Shown: piece after piece, positions 10,840-21,775 of the stretch
How the letters are laid out: each line of letters opens with the position of its first letter
Position numbering within the stretch: position 1 is the first letter of the stretch
NCBI GenBank assembly: GCA_026018925.1
Contig: JAKSZU010000009.1
Span: 38,771,194 to 38,835,193 of the forward strand
Length of the DNA: 64,000 bases
Direction of reading: 5' to 3'
From: Tupaia tana
Taxonomy: Eukaryota; Chordata; Mammalia; Scandentia; Tupaiidae
The notes under the pieces: generated by a model
What the model was told of the DNA's origin: nothing
The model's database searches: none
What the model saw: only the letters and a program-made list of their open reading frames with translations
Made by a program: the position numbers and the translations under genes

Positions 10840-11231
10840 TTTCAATTAATTTTACTTTTAGTATAACCAGCTTCTGGCTTCAATGCATATTTTATTCCAC
10901 AACTAAAATATGCCATTACATTTAAGATATTTTAATTGAAATCAATACTTCCCCTATTACTCATGATTTCTTGATGAAGAGCACTATATCACTCATTTAC
11001 TCAACTATAACTCAGGAATAAACTTAAAATTTTACTTCATCTAAATAATTACGATCTGCCTGAAATTGTACATCATAAAATTGTAACCTTAGAGCTATAT
11101 ATTATGTCCTCTACGGAAAAACAAAACAAGGAAATTGCCTCTCTTTGGTAATTTTTTTCAGATTTTGCTTGGGTTGTATAGGGTGATAGTCCCAGTAACA
11201 GTTTCTGAAATATTAAAAGCAAATCTCAAAA
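10840..11231. other. No recognisable feature
   Basis: AT-rich DNA, no repeat or gene recognised. Confidence 0.3.
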
Positions 11232-11313
11232 TATTGAGTCATCAGAAAAGTCATGATATATCTTTGCATAGAAAAATAGAAAAATACATCATGACTGTTC
11301 CAATGGCCTAATA
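11232..11313. mobile_element. 82-bp palindromic MITE (M1), copy 1
   Basis: Near-perfect inverted repeat flanked by TA: begins TATTGAGTCATCAGAAAAGT, ends CCAATGGCCTAATA. Central unit tttgcatagaaaaatag. TA flanks and no coding point to a Tc1/mariner-mobilised MITE. Related copies at 35408 and 52918. Confidence 0.75.
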
Positions 11314-11440
11314 TTTAATGGTAAGTCAAATGCAAAAAGTGTAAATAAAATATAAATCAAAATAGCATTTTTACTTGTACATGTACTATATGTCTATGAG
11401 TTGCTGCTATTGTAGTTGGTTGCTTGGAAAAAAGTTTTTA

Positions 11441-11515
11441 GACTGATCAGAACCAACAGTCTGCAAACTTCATGAACTAAAATGGTACGTTTACAATTAA
11501 ATTTCCTGTAGCTCA
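11441..11515 (+). repeat. Dispersed repeat shared with 11962-12033
   Basis: agactgatcagaaccaacag through aaatttcctgtagc is about 80 percent identical to the segment inside the M2 element at 11927. Family unknown. Confidence 0.65.
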
Positions 11516-11926
11516 AATTTGTTTAGTTTTCGTCAAGAAATTTTTCTGAAGAAATTTATTCCATGAAATGCAGAGATGTACACAGTCAAATTCATTTGAG
11601 AGACACCATACTCTATCCTCCCACTTGGTAATTCAGTACACATTAGCATGTTACAGCTTTCTAGAAATGACCCAACAAAGACACCTGTCTCACTTCGAGT
11701 AAAGCAATATTTCTTAAACTCATTTGACCATGATCATTTTCTTCTAGCATTCCTAATACATTAACAAACTAGAGTCTCACCAGAGTCAGTTTGAGAAATG
11801 TTGTTGTAAAGCAAATGATAAACTTGATGTGAAAGTTGACAGATGATTTACACCAACACATGTATTATAGTGATTTAAAGATAACAAGACTGAGTCCCCT
11901 TAGAGATAACCTCTCTATATATACAC

Positions 11927-12136
11927 ATACGAGGTCATCAAAAAAAAAAAAAGATATTAGACCAATCAGAACCTACGGTCTGCCAATTTGATAAAGTAAA
12001 ACGGTATGTTTGCAGGTAAATTTCCTGTGGCATGTTATGAAAAAACTATGCATGTATTTCAAAAACTTTTACATACAAAAATAAACTCATACTTAAAATT
12101 CCATTTTCTACAAACTTTTCAAATCCTCTTATATAT
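11927..12136. mobile_element. Mariner-like MITE (M2) with extra internal segment
   Basis: Left end atacgaggtcatcaaaaa; right half aaaaactatgcatgtatttc through ctacaaacttttcaaatcctc. It carries a roughly 72-bp internal segment (11962-12033) absent from the 20820 and 23382 copies but present at 11441. Confidence 0.7.
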
Positions 12137-12289
12137 CTCCTGGGCACATAGGCACATGGTGGCGACTTACATATTGTTGGAAAAATGGATAAATAAGGCT
12201 AGAATTAGGCTCATGTTTCTCAGTTCATTGAACTTTCAAGGAGCTTACCTTTTTTTCCCTAAGAACCCTATAGTGAGATCATTGAGATT

Positions 12290-12455
12290 TTTTATAAAAG
12301 GAGCTTGTTATCAGCTGTGTAGCCTTGTGCACATCATCTCTTTGAGAATCAGGATACTGGCTCTCTCACGATGTAGTAGGTATTACTCGAGGTGGCACAC
12401 TTGAAGAAGTGCTTACTATTGTACATAGTATATATTAGCTATTCAGTAAATGTTA
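12290..12455 (+). mobile_element. MIR
   Basis: Core tcagctgtgtagccttgtgcacatcatctctttgag and tail tattcagtaaatgttag match the MIR core and its cactcaataaatgtt 3' end; the middle is degraded. Confidence 0.6.
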
Positions 12456-12715
12456 GTTTATGATAATTTATCTGGTCATATTACCTATGAAAATGATAGT
12501 TATCTATGATAGTATCAGCCCATTTGCTAAAGATATGTATTTTTATTTCTATGTATTTTTAAGATTATAACAGGACAAAGAGTACAAATCATAACCATAT
12601 AGCTGTGACTGTCACATTTTGGGAATTCTTGTAATACTTTAAACTTTTTCATAACTATTGCTTCTGTTATGGTGGTCTGTGATTAATGATCTTTGATATT
12701 ACTATTGTAATTGTT
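12456..12715. other. No recognisable feature
   Basis: AT-rich sequence preceding the Tigger1-like element. Confidence 0.3.
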
Positions 12716-13131
12716 TTAGGGCACCACAAGTCACACCCATCTAAGATGGCAAGAAAACTTAATTGAGAAATATTATGTGTGTTTTGACTGCTTCACCGAT
12801 CGAGATGCTTCCCTGCCCCGCTTCTTCTCCTGGGCCTTAGTGTTCTCTGAGAAACAATATTGAAGTTAGGCCAATTAACAACGTCTTCCAAGTGTTGAAG
12901 TGAAATTAAGAGTTACATATCTCTTACTTTAAATCAAAAGCTAGAAATAATTATGCTTGGTGAGGAAGGCATGTCAAAAGCCGAGATAGGCTGAAAGCTA
13001 GGTCTCTCATTCATTATCCAAGCTGTTAATGCAAAGGAAAAGTTCTCGAAGGAAATTAATAGTGCAACGCCAGTGTACTCATGAATGATAAGAAAGCAAA
13101 CAACCTGATTACTGATGGGAGAAATTTTTTT

Positions 13132-13415
13132 CTTTAGAAGTTTTGCTTCCTTTTTTTCTTTTTCTTTTTTCTTTTGGTCTTAGGGCACATGAGCTCATCA
13201 GAGAGAGACTGACAGAGATAATGAGGGGGATAGTGAGAAATAACCCCCCAGGGGGATGGCCACATTACAACCCCTTCTCCTCAATTCTCCTCCCTTGGGC
13301 ACGCATGCATAAACGCCTGGCTTGAGTTTCAAGTCAACAGGTCTGAGACACGAACTGTCATCGGCCATGTGGGAGTCCAGTGACATAACCACTCTGCCAT
13401 CTGCTGGCACCAGGG
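13132..13415 (-). mobile_element. tRNA-derived SINE type A, in Tigger1
   Basis: T-rich start, GGTCTTAGGGCACATGAGC, CCCCCCAGGGGGATGG, end CCATCTGCTGGCACC. Duplication gggagaaattttt / gggagaaaattttt. Confidence 0.9.
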
Positions 13416-14286
13416 AGAAAATTTTTGGAGGTCTAAATAGAAGATCAAACCAGCCACAATATTCCTTTAAGGCAAAGCCTAATCTAGAGCAAGGTCCTGT
13501 TTTCAGTTCAATATAAGATGAGCAGGGTGAGAAAACTACAGAAGAAATGGTTGATACTGGCAGAGATCAGCTCATGTGGTTTAAGGGAAAAAGTCATCTC
13601 TATAACATAAAAGTGGAAGGAGAAGCAGCAAGTGCAGATGTAGAAGCCGCAGGAAGTTATCCAGAAGATCTAGCTAAGATCACTGATGAAGGTGGCTTCA
13701 CCAATCAATAGATTTTCAGTGTAGATGAAATAGCCTTCTATTGGAAGAAGATACTATCTAGAACTTTCATAGCTACAGCGCAGTCAATGTCTGGCTTCAA
13801 AGCTCCAAAAGACAGGCTGAGTCTCTTATAAGGGGCTAATGCAGTTAGTAACTTTAAATTGAAGCCAAATCTCTTATCATTTTGAAATTCCTAAAGCCCT
13901 TCCAAATTATGATAAAACTGCCTTACTTGTGCCTGATAAATAGGACAACAAAGCCTGGATGATAGCACATCTGTTGGCAGTATAGTTTTACTCAATACTT
14001 CAAACCTACTGTTGGGACCTACTGCTCAGAAAAATAGATTCCTTTCAAAATATCACTTACCCATGGACAATTTCTGGGTAACCCACAAGCTCTGATGGAG
14101 ATGTACAAGGAAATGAATGTTATTTTCAGGCCTGCTAACACAAGATTCATTCTGCAACCCATAAATTAAGGAGTAATTTTGGTTCTCAAGTCCTACTATT
14201 TAAGAAATACATTCTGTGAGGCTATAGCTTCCATGGATAGGTAATCCTTTGATGTATCTGGAAAAAGTAAATTGAAAACCTTCTGG

Positions 14287-14540
14287 TAGGGATCAGCATG
14301 TGACATAGTGACTAAGGCACGGGACTCCCACGTGGTTGATCAGAGGTTGGCAGCTTGAAACCCATGCTGGGGCATGTGTATGTGTATGCATTTCCCAAAT
14401 CCTGAGAGGAGAAAGGAGAAGGAACTCTGGCATGTCCATTCCCCTGGGAGGAGGGTGATTTCTCACTTTCTCTCTCTCTCTCTGTCTCTGTCTCCAGCGA
14501 GCACATGTACCCTGCAGCAAAAATCTCTCAAAAAGAAAAG
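14287..14540 (+). mobile_element. tRNA-derived SINE type A-old, in Tigger1
   Basis: Head gggatcagcatgtgacatagtgactaaggc, CCCCTGGGAGGAGGGTG, end ACCCTGCAGCAAAAATCTCTC. Duplication aaaaccttctggta on both sides. Confidence 0.9.
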
Positions 14541-14594
14541 AAAACCTTCTGGTAAGGATTCACTATTCTAGATGCCAGTAAGAACACTTGTGAA

Positions 14595-14849
14595 GGGACC
14601 AGCAGATGGTGTAATGGTTATGTCGCTGGACTCCTACATAGTTGACCACATTTCAAGATCCAGCAGCTTAAACTCACACTAGGCATGTGTGCGTGTGTGC
14701 CCAAAGTCCCAAGAGGAGAATGGAGGAGAAGGGACTACAGCGTGGCCATCTCCCCTGGGGGATGATTTTCTCACTTTCTGTCTCTCTGTCTCTGTCTCTC
14801 TGGTGAGCACATGTGCCCTATAGTAAAAAACTCTCTCTCTCTCAAAGAA
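14595..14849 (+). mobile_element. tRNA-derived SINE type A, in Tigger1
   Basis: Box A AGATGGTGTAATGG; box B decayed (atttcaagatcc). Duplication agaacacttgtgaa / agaacatttgtgaa of transposase sequence. Confidence 0.93.
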
Positions 14850-15551
14850 AAGAACATTTGTGAATCATGGGAAGAGGTCAAAATACGAACATTAACAGGG
14901 TTTAAATAACAGTCACGGATGACCTTGAGAGGTTCAAGACTTTGGTGGAGGAAGTAATTGCAGATGTGGTGCAAATAACAAGAGAACTAGAATTAGAAGT
15001 GGAGCCTAAAGGTATGGCAGAACAAATGCCATCTCATGACCAAACTTCAGAGGATGAGAAGTTGCTTTTTATGGATGAGCAAAGAAATTGGATTTTTTTT
15101 GAGAGGGAATCGACTCCTGGTGAAGGTATTGTGAATACTGTTGAAATAACAAAGGATTCAGAATATTGTATAAACTTCATTGATAAGCAGCAGCAGATTT
15201 GGAGGGCTGATTCCAATTTTGAAAGTTCCACTGTGGGAAAATGTTATTAAACACCAATGATTGATACAGAGACAACTTTTTTGAAATTAAGTCAATTGAC
15301 GTGCTGAACTTTATTGTCTTATATTAAGAAATAACCAGTCACCCCAGCCTTCAGCTACCAACAACCTGATCCATCAACGTCCATCAACATTGAGGCAAGA
15401 CCTTCCACCAGCAAAAAGAATACAACTCCCTCAAGACTCAGGTCATTGTCAGAATATATCAGCAATAAAGTAGTTTTGAATTAAGGTAGGTACTTTTTTA
15501 GACATAATGCTGTTGTACACTTAATAGTCTACAGGACAGTGTAAATGTAAC

Positions 15552-15815
15552 TTTTTTTTTTTTGAGAGGTTTTCGCTATAGGGTGCGTGCGCTCACCAGA
15601 TAGACAGAGAGAGACAGAGAGACAGAATGTGAGAAATCACTCCCCGGGAGGGATGGTCACCCCACAATCCCTTCTCCTCCATTCTCCTCTCAGGATCTTG
15701 GGCACGCACGCACACGTGCCTGGCGTGAGTTTTAAGCCACCTGGTCCTGGACGCGAACCACGGTCGACTACGTGGGAGTCCAGCGACATAGCCATTACAC
15801 TAACTGCTGGTTCCC
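15552..15815 (-). mobile_element. tRNA-derived SINE type A, box B A58C subfamily
   Basis: T12 start, GAGAGGTTTTCGCTATAGGG, box B complement GGACGCGAACC (sense GGTTCGCGTCC), sense linker GGCTTAAAACTC, end GCTGGTTCCC. Exact duplication taaatgtaactttt. Confidence 0.96.
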
Positions 15816-15934
15816 TAAATGTAACTTTTATATGTGCTAGGAAACCCAAAATTTGTGTGACTTGCTTTATTTGTGATACTCAATTTATTGTGGTAGTCTG
15901 GAACTAAACACACAACATCAATGAGGATAGTTTT

Positions 15935-16340
15935 AAAGAGAATTATGCAGTACATATTCTTCTGCGTTTGATATTTTTGGGCCTCAATTTATGTTTGTGA
16001 GGTCTATTCATAATATTGTATGTCATCATATGGCATTATCATTGCTATTTAGCATTTTGTTATGTGAATATACTATGGTTTATTTATTCATTCTAATATT
16101 GATGAGTATTTTTATAGCTTACAGTTTGGGGCCATAAGAATTTTTCAATGAACATTCAGGTATATCCATTGGTGAACATATATCTGCATTACTATTGCAT
16201 TAAACTTAGGAGAGGAATCTGTGGGTCATAGGTACATGTATGTTCAATTTTAGTAAATATCACTAAATAGCTTTCCAAAGTGTGTAACAATTTATATTCT
16301 CACTAGCAGTGAGACTGCCAATACTTTCCAAAAGATTGAA
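15935..16340 (-). mobile_element. Antisense L1M fragment
   Basis: Antisense ORF2 end / UTR phrases: gtgaatatactatggtttattt, gaatctgtgggtcataggtac, agctttccaaagtgtgtaac, tctcactagcagtgag. Confidence 0.75.
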
Positions 16341-16394
16341 ACTAAAATTACATCCATGGATTTAATACAGAGTAAGAAAATACAAAGTGCATGA

Positions 16395-16562
16395 ACTGGA
16401 GGCAGCAGGTATTAATGGAAGAGCACTGGATTTTGACTAGTTTCTTGGGCTCTAGTATAGGCTCTTCCAGTAACTCACTATGTGATGTTGGGAAAAATTA
16501 TTAGAGTACATTTTTACCATTTATACATTCAGGGATTTGAAGGGCTATGACTCCTTTCTTCA
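16395..16562 (+). mobile_element. MIR
   Basis: agcactggattttgactagtttc, taggctcttccagtaactcactatgtgatgttggg, ccatttatacattcaggg: a decayed but ordered MIR tRNA-linked core and 3' part. Confidence 0.75.
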
Positions 16563-16599
16563 GAAAAAGGCATAATTCAAACACAAACACAATTTTGCA

Positions 16600-17070
16600 T
16601 ATAATTGGGGTGGGTGGGCTTCAGGACGCCCACAATAGAGGGCACAATAGATAGAAACTCATCATTACTTTTAAATAAGAACATGAGGAAATAGAAAGAT
16701 GTTGGTTAATGGAAATAAAATTATATATAGATAAAAGAAACAAGTTACAGTGTTTTAAAGTGCAGTAGCATAACTACAAAACCTAAGAAAACAGTCAAAA
16801 TCCAGAGCTCTTCCTTTAACACCTGCTGCACCCAATTCATGCACTTTGTGGCTCTCTATAGTTAATGACAATTTACCATATTATCTCACAGTAGACAGAG
16901 AATTTTGAATGTTCCCAACACAAAGTAATAAAAAATTGTTGAGAGGACAGATTTGCTAATTCCCCTGACTTAATAATTATGTGCTATATGCTTGTACTAA
17001 AAAATCACATTGTACTCCATAAACATGTTGAATTATTATATGTCGATTAAAAAAATGTAAAGAAAAAAGG
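16600..17070 (+). mobile_element. L1MA-like 3' UTR end
   Basis: G-rich start (ggggtgggtgggc), gatgttggttaatgg, tagttaatgacaatttacc, gaatgttcccaacacaaag, and the end catgttgaattattatatg then ATTAAAAAAA. The same family end is at 59023-59372. Confidence 0.75.
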
Positions 17071-17130
17071 AATATCAGCATAAGGTGATATTTAAAGTTT
17101 CTTCCAATGGTAACGACAGTAACAGGAATA

Positions 17131-17427
17131 TTTAATTTTATTTTTTTTGCTATAGGAAGAGTGTGCTCATTTGAGAGGGAAAAACAGAAGGAGGGAGGGA
17201 GGGAGGGAGGTAGAGAGAAAGAAAGAGAGAGAGAGAGAGAGATCGAGATCATCCTCTAAGGGGAGGGGCATGCTGAAAACCCTTCTCCTTCATTCTTCTC
17301 TTGGGACTTTGTACATACATGCACTAATGCCCAGCATGTCTTCCAAGCCACCAGGTCCAGGACTTGAACTATGCAGTTGATCATGTAGAAACCAGGTGCC
17401 TTAGCCACCACACCAAAGGCTGGCCCA
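17131..17427 (-). mobile_element. tRNA-derived SINE, type A-old
   Basis: TTTTTTTTGCTATAGGAAGAGTG, expanded (GGGA)n/(GA)n tract, tcctctaaggggaggggc, caccaaaggctggccc end. Confidence 0.85.
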
Positions 17428-17594
17428 TTTCAACTATTTTTAATGTTATATTTTCAAACATGTATGTGGTTTAATAAAATATTTTCCAGGTAAATTTTAA
17501 CTCATGATAAGTATTTCCAAATAAGTCATTATTAAAACAAAAATTTGAATTATACTCAACAAATATGGTCATGAGGTCATCAAAAATCAATCAA

Positions 17595-17886
17595 GGGACC
17601 AGTAGTTAGCATAGTGGCTATGTCTCTGGACTCCCATGTAGTCGACCACGGTTCACGTCCTGGACCCGGTGGCTTAAAACTCACGCCGGGCGCGTGTGTG
17701 TGCGTGCCCAAGATCCCGAGAGGAGAACGGAGGAGAAGGGATTGCGGCGTGGACATCCCCCCTGAGGGGTGGTTTCTCGATTTCTGTCTCTCTGTCTCTC
17801 TCTGTCTGTCTGGCAAGTGCATGTGCCCTATAGAAAAACAAAAAACAAAAAACAAAAAAAAACCCTGTTCAAAAAAGAAAAAAAAT
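17595..17886 (+). mobile_element. tRNA-derived SINE type A, A58 subfamily (decayed CpG)
   Basis: Box A GTTAGCATAGTGG, box B GGTTCACGTCC (CpG-decayed GGTTCGCGTCC), GGCTTAAAACTCAC linker, (AC-A)n-rich tail. Duplication aaaaatcaat. Confidence 0.95.
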
Positions 17887-18279
17887 CAATAAATAAAACC
17901 AAAACACAGATAATATCCTAATCATTATTGAATTTTATATCATCATTCCAACAAAATTATGGGGGCATGGAAATAACTGTATCTTCAAAGAAATCATTCC
18001 TAATACTATCCATTTTGTAAACAGGAAAGATTTAATATTATTTCCAAGGAAAAATTAACATTCCTTACGTGAATGCAACTGACAACATTTTTAAAGAAGG
18101 CCCTAATGATATATTCGATTGAGCAGTTTCTCTGATGATAGTATTTGTCTTTTTTTAAATTATTACACTTAATCACTGTACATCTTGACAGCATACAAAA
18201 TGGACTCTCCCAGCATGAATACACTGCAACTACTCCAGTTAAAGATATTTCCATAGACATTATCATCAACAGACAACCA
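17887..18279. other. No recognisable feature
   Basis: AT-rich DNA between a SINE and the L1 3' end; no gene recognised. Confidence 0.3.
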
Positions 18280-18965
18280 ACCCCTCTTTTGTGTGTCTGT
18301 TAAATGTTTTGCTTTTCTTTCTTTTCTCTTAACTCCCTCCCTCCTACCCCCCCATTACCCATTGAACCCCCACACTGTCTCCAGTACCCAAAGTTATTCT
18401 CCATGCTTTGATGACTTCCAATCTTTCAGTTTCTGACATAGAATGCAGGCACTCAATATATTAAGTGAGGATATGCAATGGCCTCTCTTTCATAGTCTGG
18501 CTTGCTTTGCTTGACAGTAAATATTCCATATTTTTCCACTTTCTATCAAATGCCAATGTCTCATTTTTTATGGCTGAGTAGTATTCCTTAGTGTATATGT
18601 GCCACACTTTTTTAATCCATTAATCTGTTCTTGGGCATATGGGTTAATTCCACATGTTAGCAATTGTAAATAGTGCTTCAATAAACAAAAAAGTGCAACT
18701 GTTTTTCCAATTGAGTGTTTTCCTGTCCTTTAGGTAGATACTTGGGAGTGCAATTCCTGGACTGTATGGTAGTTCTGTTTGTAGGTTTTTGAGGAACCTC
18801 TATTTTTTTCTCCATGGTGGTTGTACTAATTTACATTCACACCAACAGTATTGGAGAGTTCCTTTTTCAATGAAGCCTCGCCAGCAGTTATCATTCTTTA
18901 TTTTTTTAATCTTAGCCATTCTGATTTGGTTTAGGTGGCATCTCATTGTAGTTTGAGTATTGTTT
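18280..18965 (-). mobile_element. Lineage-specific L1, 3' end (minus)
   Basis: On the minus strand, ORF2 end is followed by the UTR (antisense: tttatggctgagtagtattcc, aatagtgcttcaataaac, gtagttctgtttgtaggtttttgagg). The UTR has a purine tract (antisense ctccctccctcctaccccccc). Shares its 3' UTR with 3385-3838. Confidence 0.88.
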
Positions 18966-19164
18966 GTTAGTTATGCACTTTAGTATGAAAGTATTTTCTT
19001 TATGTAATCTTCTCTATGTTTTTCAATCCAAAAGAAGTGGAATGATTTGAAGGGCAATCAGAGGTTTTATTCCTCAAAATTTTACAGCACTGTTTTTGTT
19101 AATCATTGTCAGAATTAATCAATCTTGAAGTACTTTAATTGTACATTAAGAATATGAAAACATT

Positions 19165-19401
19165 GGGACCAGCAGATGGTGTAATAGTTATGTCACTGGA
19201 CTACCACGTAGTCACACACAGTTCAACTCCTGGATCCGTTGGTTTAAAACTCATGCTGGGTGCGTTTGCATATGGGCCCAAAATCCAAAAGAGGACAATT
19301 GAGGGGAAGGAATTGCAGTGTGGCCACCCCCCCAGGGTGGGTGATTTCTCACTTTTTGTCTGTCTCTGGTAAGCACATGAGCCCTATAGGAAAAGAATCT
19401 C

Positions 19402-19450
<49 letters not shown>
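19165..19450 (+). mobile_element. tRNA-derived SINE type A with long A-tail
   Basis: Box A AGATGGTGTAATAG, linker GGTTTAAAACTCATG, CCCCCCCAGGGTGGG, CCCTATAGGAAAAG. The tail is about 44 uninterrupted As (19406-19449), unusual for a copy whose box B (AGTTCAACTCC) has decayed. Confidence 0.93.
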
Positions 19451-19847
19451 AGGAAAACTTTAAAAGCAGTATGATAGCTAGGTATCACATGATCCAGGAT
19501 TCATTTGTCTGGTCACCTCACTATCATGTATCCTAATAATGGTGGACAACAGAAGTCTAAAATAATTGGATGCTAGATGGGAAATATACCAAAGGAGAAA
19601 GAGTTTTGGAGCATAATGTGCAAAAGTGGGCTTTCTAGCCCACTGCCATTGTAATGGGTTGGTTAGCCTTAGCAAAACTTAGTGGAATAGGGTATAGGGT
19701 GTATCCTAAAAAGAGATGTGTTTCCAAATTGTTGAATGGAATAAGCTAACTAAAAACAAATACCTAAAAAAAGAGCCCTTTCATGATTTTCCACAAACAG
19801 TAAGAATAATCTGTTACATTATTTTCACAGTTCAAAAGTAGCATATT
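19451..19847. other. No recognisable feature
   Basis: Unique-looking DNA; no gene or repeat supported. Confidence 0.3.
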
Positions 19848-20103
19848 ACAAGGCCCTCTCATGACCTGATGGTTAAAGGAAACAAATCCCATATGGCTAA
19901 TCACACAGGTCAAATCCTGGATCTGGAAGCTAGAAAAGTCTGGAGGCCCAGGACATGTGTATGCATGCCCCAAATGTCAACAGGAAGGAGAAATAGAAAA
20001 ATGATTGTGGCATAACCATACCTCATTAGGGTATGCTCCTCTCTCTCTTTCTGTCTGTCTTTCTGGTAAGTGTGCACACTTTCTGGCCAAAAAAGTAAAA
20101 AAA
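19848..20103 (+). mobile_element. tRNA-derived SINE, type A-old
   Basis: ctgatggttaaaggaaac, box B AGGTCAAATCCTG, gtgtatgcatgccccaaatg, CT tract, ACACTTTCTGGCCAAAAAAG end. Confidence 0.8.
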
Positions 20104-20818
20104 AGTTTACTGTAAGTACCTCTTCTGCTATAATGCTTAATACTTAATAACAGAACATATAAATTTAGTTAGGTGCTGTCTTACCTGCATGTAGGTAGCT
20201 GGACTATTTAAACTCTCCAAGTCCCTTCTAGAAGCAAGATTCTTTAATATATTTTGTTCATGAAATACAGAGTAAGCAAAATGTACCTGTAAATGTCAAA
20301 AAAAAACACCTTGTAATATTTTTCTACATTATTTTAATGAAGGATAACATTCCTCTACATAAAACTGCTAAGACTGCCCATGCTTGCCTTCACAATAGAA
20401 ATCCCCAAAGAAGGATCACTGACATCTTCATACTCAACCTCAGAAATCAACAAGAGCCAGAAAATAATTTCATATAGAATTGCTATAAAAAACCTTACAG
20501 TTCATTTATAACCAAAGGGATTTATGAAACTGACAATTTCTCTATTGTATACAGCTTCTGATGATGAAAACATTATACTGTGAAATTTTCAAAAGTGAAT
20601 AATGTGCTACAGACACTTGGAAGCATAATTCAATAAAAACTTAGATAAATGGATATATGTACAAGTGGAATAGAAAGTAGGTGTAATGATGTCAAAATTT
20701 GTGATTAAACAAAGATTCAAAAGATTAACACCCATTCTATTTTGCCATGACTTGCATTATATAATGTTACATATGTCTGTAGATAACACATATTTCATAT
20801 GACACACATATACACTAT
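20104..20818. other. No recognisable feature
   Basis: AT-rich sequence without a recognised gene or repeat. Confidence 0.3.
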
Positions 20819-20956
20819 ATACAAGGGTTTTGAAAAAGTTCATGGAAAAATGTGCATTATAAAAAACTATGCAGGAATCTTATTTAGTTTTTGTGTCAAT
20901 ATTAACTTCTATTTTAATTCAATTTTTCCATGAGCTTCTTGAAGTACCCTCATATA
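20819..20956. mobile_element. Mariner-like MITE (M2), complete
   Basis: Terminal inverted repeats: caagggttttgaaaaagttcatgg at the left, ccatgagcttcttgaagtacc at the right, TA-rich flanks, about 137 bp. No coding sequence. Confidence 0.78.
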
Positions 20957-21012
20957 TGGGAACAATTTCTTCAAAACCTGCCTTAATCTGACATCAAGAT
21001 CTTTAATTTCCT

Positions 21013-21284
21013 GGGACTAGCAGTTAGCATAATGGCTATGTCACTGGACTCCCACGTAGTCGACCGCGGTTCGCGTCCGGGACCCGGTGGGCTTAAAACT
21101 CACACTGGGCGCGTGTGCGTGCGTGCCCAAGATCCTGAGAGGAGAATGGAGGAGAAGGGATTGCGGCGTGACCATCCCCCCTGGGGGGGTGATTTCTTGC
21201 TTTCAGCCTCTCTGTCTCTGTCTGTCTCTGTCTGTCTGGCGAGCGCATGCACCCTATAGCAAAAACCTCTCCAAAAAAAAAAAA
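21013..21284 (+). mobile_element. tRNA-derived SINE type A, A58C subfamily
   Basis: Box A GTTAGCATAATGG, box B GGTTCGCGTCC, linker GGGCTTAAAACTCAC, GCGTGTGCGTGCGTGCCC, CCCCCTGGGGGGGTG. Exact duplication atctttaatttcct at both ends marks a young insertion. Confidence 0.97.
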
Positions 21285-21629
21285 TCTTTAATTTCCTATC
21301 CATGTTCTTACAACATCCCTTGTTTTTGTCAAACTACTTAACTACCATCTATTTTAGAATATGTCCCATCTTTTTACTGCTGTGCATTTATTCACAATTT
21401 TGTTCCACATTACTAGACTGCCCCAGTTTCTAAGCCACCCAGGATTTAGAAGTCAGTTAAAAATGAACATTTTTATCTGCTGTCTTTTATTTTCCACCTA
21501 ATTTCTGAATATGTTATACATATATTAACATAGTGAGTTACTATTAAAGATACTTGCACTTTAATGTCCTTATATTTATATATTAATTGCATTTTAAAAG
21601 TATTTTTATGGCTATAATTTATTTTATAT

Positions 21630-21775
21630 AGAGAGTAGACAGAGAGGGTATATTATTATTTCCACATTGCTGATAATGAAATGAAGACCAAGAAAGCTTA
21701 AATGACTTGAATATATTTACATAGCCAGTAAGTAGTAGGACCCAGACAGAAAGTAAAATTTTTTACTCCAAACGA
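21630..21775 (-). mobile_element. Antisense MIR
   Basis: attattatttccacattgctgataatg, agcttaaatgacttgaatat, catagccagtaagtagtagg: reversed MIR core order. Confidence 0.62.

Larger units (their letters stand above)
12870..15478 (+). pseudogene. Dead Tigger1-type transposase gene
   Basis: A pogo-type DDE transposase cuts and pastes its own element in the nucleus; this copy cannot. The order of conserved blocks is intact. First comes an N-terminal CENP-B-like helix-turn-helix region (ctttaaatcaaaagctagaa, ggcatgtcaaaagccgagata). Next is the aagttatccagaagatctagctaag block, then the DDE core: 'FSVDE' at about 13712-13728 and 'MDN' near 14062. Last is a C-terminal part with a 102-codon open remnant at 14942-15250 (residues TRELELEVEP, MDEQRNW, ESTPGE). 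Stops, frameshifts and SINE insertions are spread throughout. Confidence 0.88.
12716..15928 (+). mobile_element. Tigger1-like (pogo/Tc1-mariner) DNA transposon, four SINEs inside
   Basis: A nearly full-length element. The 5' untranslated part (gtgtgttttgactgcttcacc, aagttaggccaattaacaa) leads into the transposase relic. The 3' end (gtgacttgctttatttgtgat...ctggaactaaaca) is the inverted-repeat side. The element is broken by SINEs at 13132-13415, 14287-14540, 14595-14849 and 15552-15815, all with duplications of Tigger sequence. The matching 5' terminal inverted repeat is not clear, so the first boundary is approximate. Confidence 0.88.

Noticed and set aside
12006..12404. 132-codon open frame
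   Set aside because: It spans the end of an M2 MITE, unique AT-rich DNA and a MIR; no family signal.
14942..15250. 102-codon open frame that looks like a small gene
   Set aside because: It is the C-terminal relic of the Tigger1-type transposase; upstream frames are broken.
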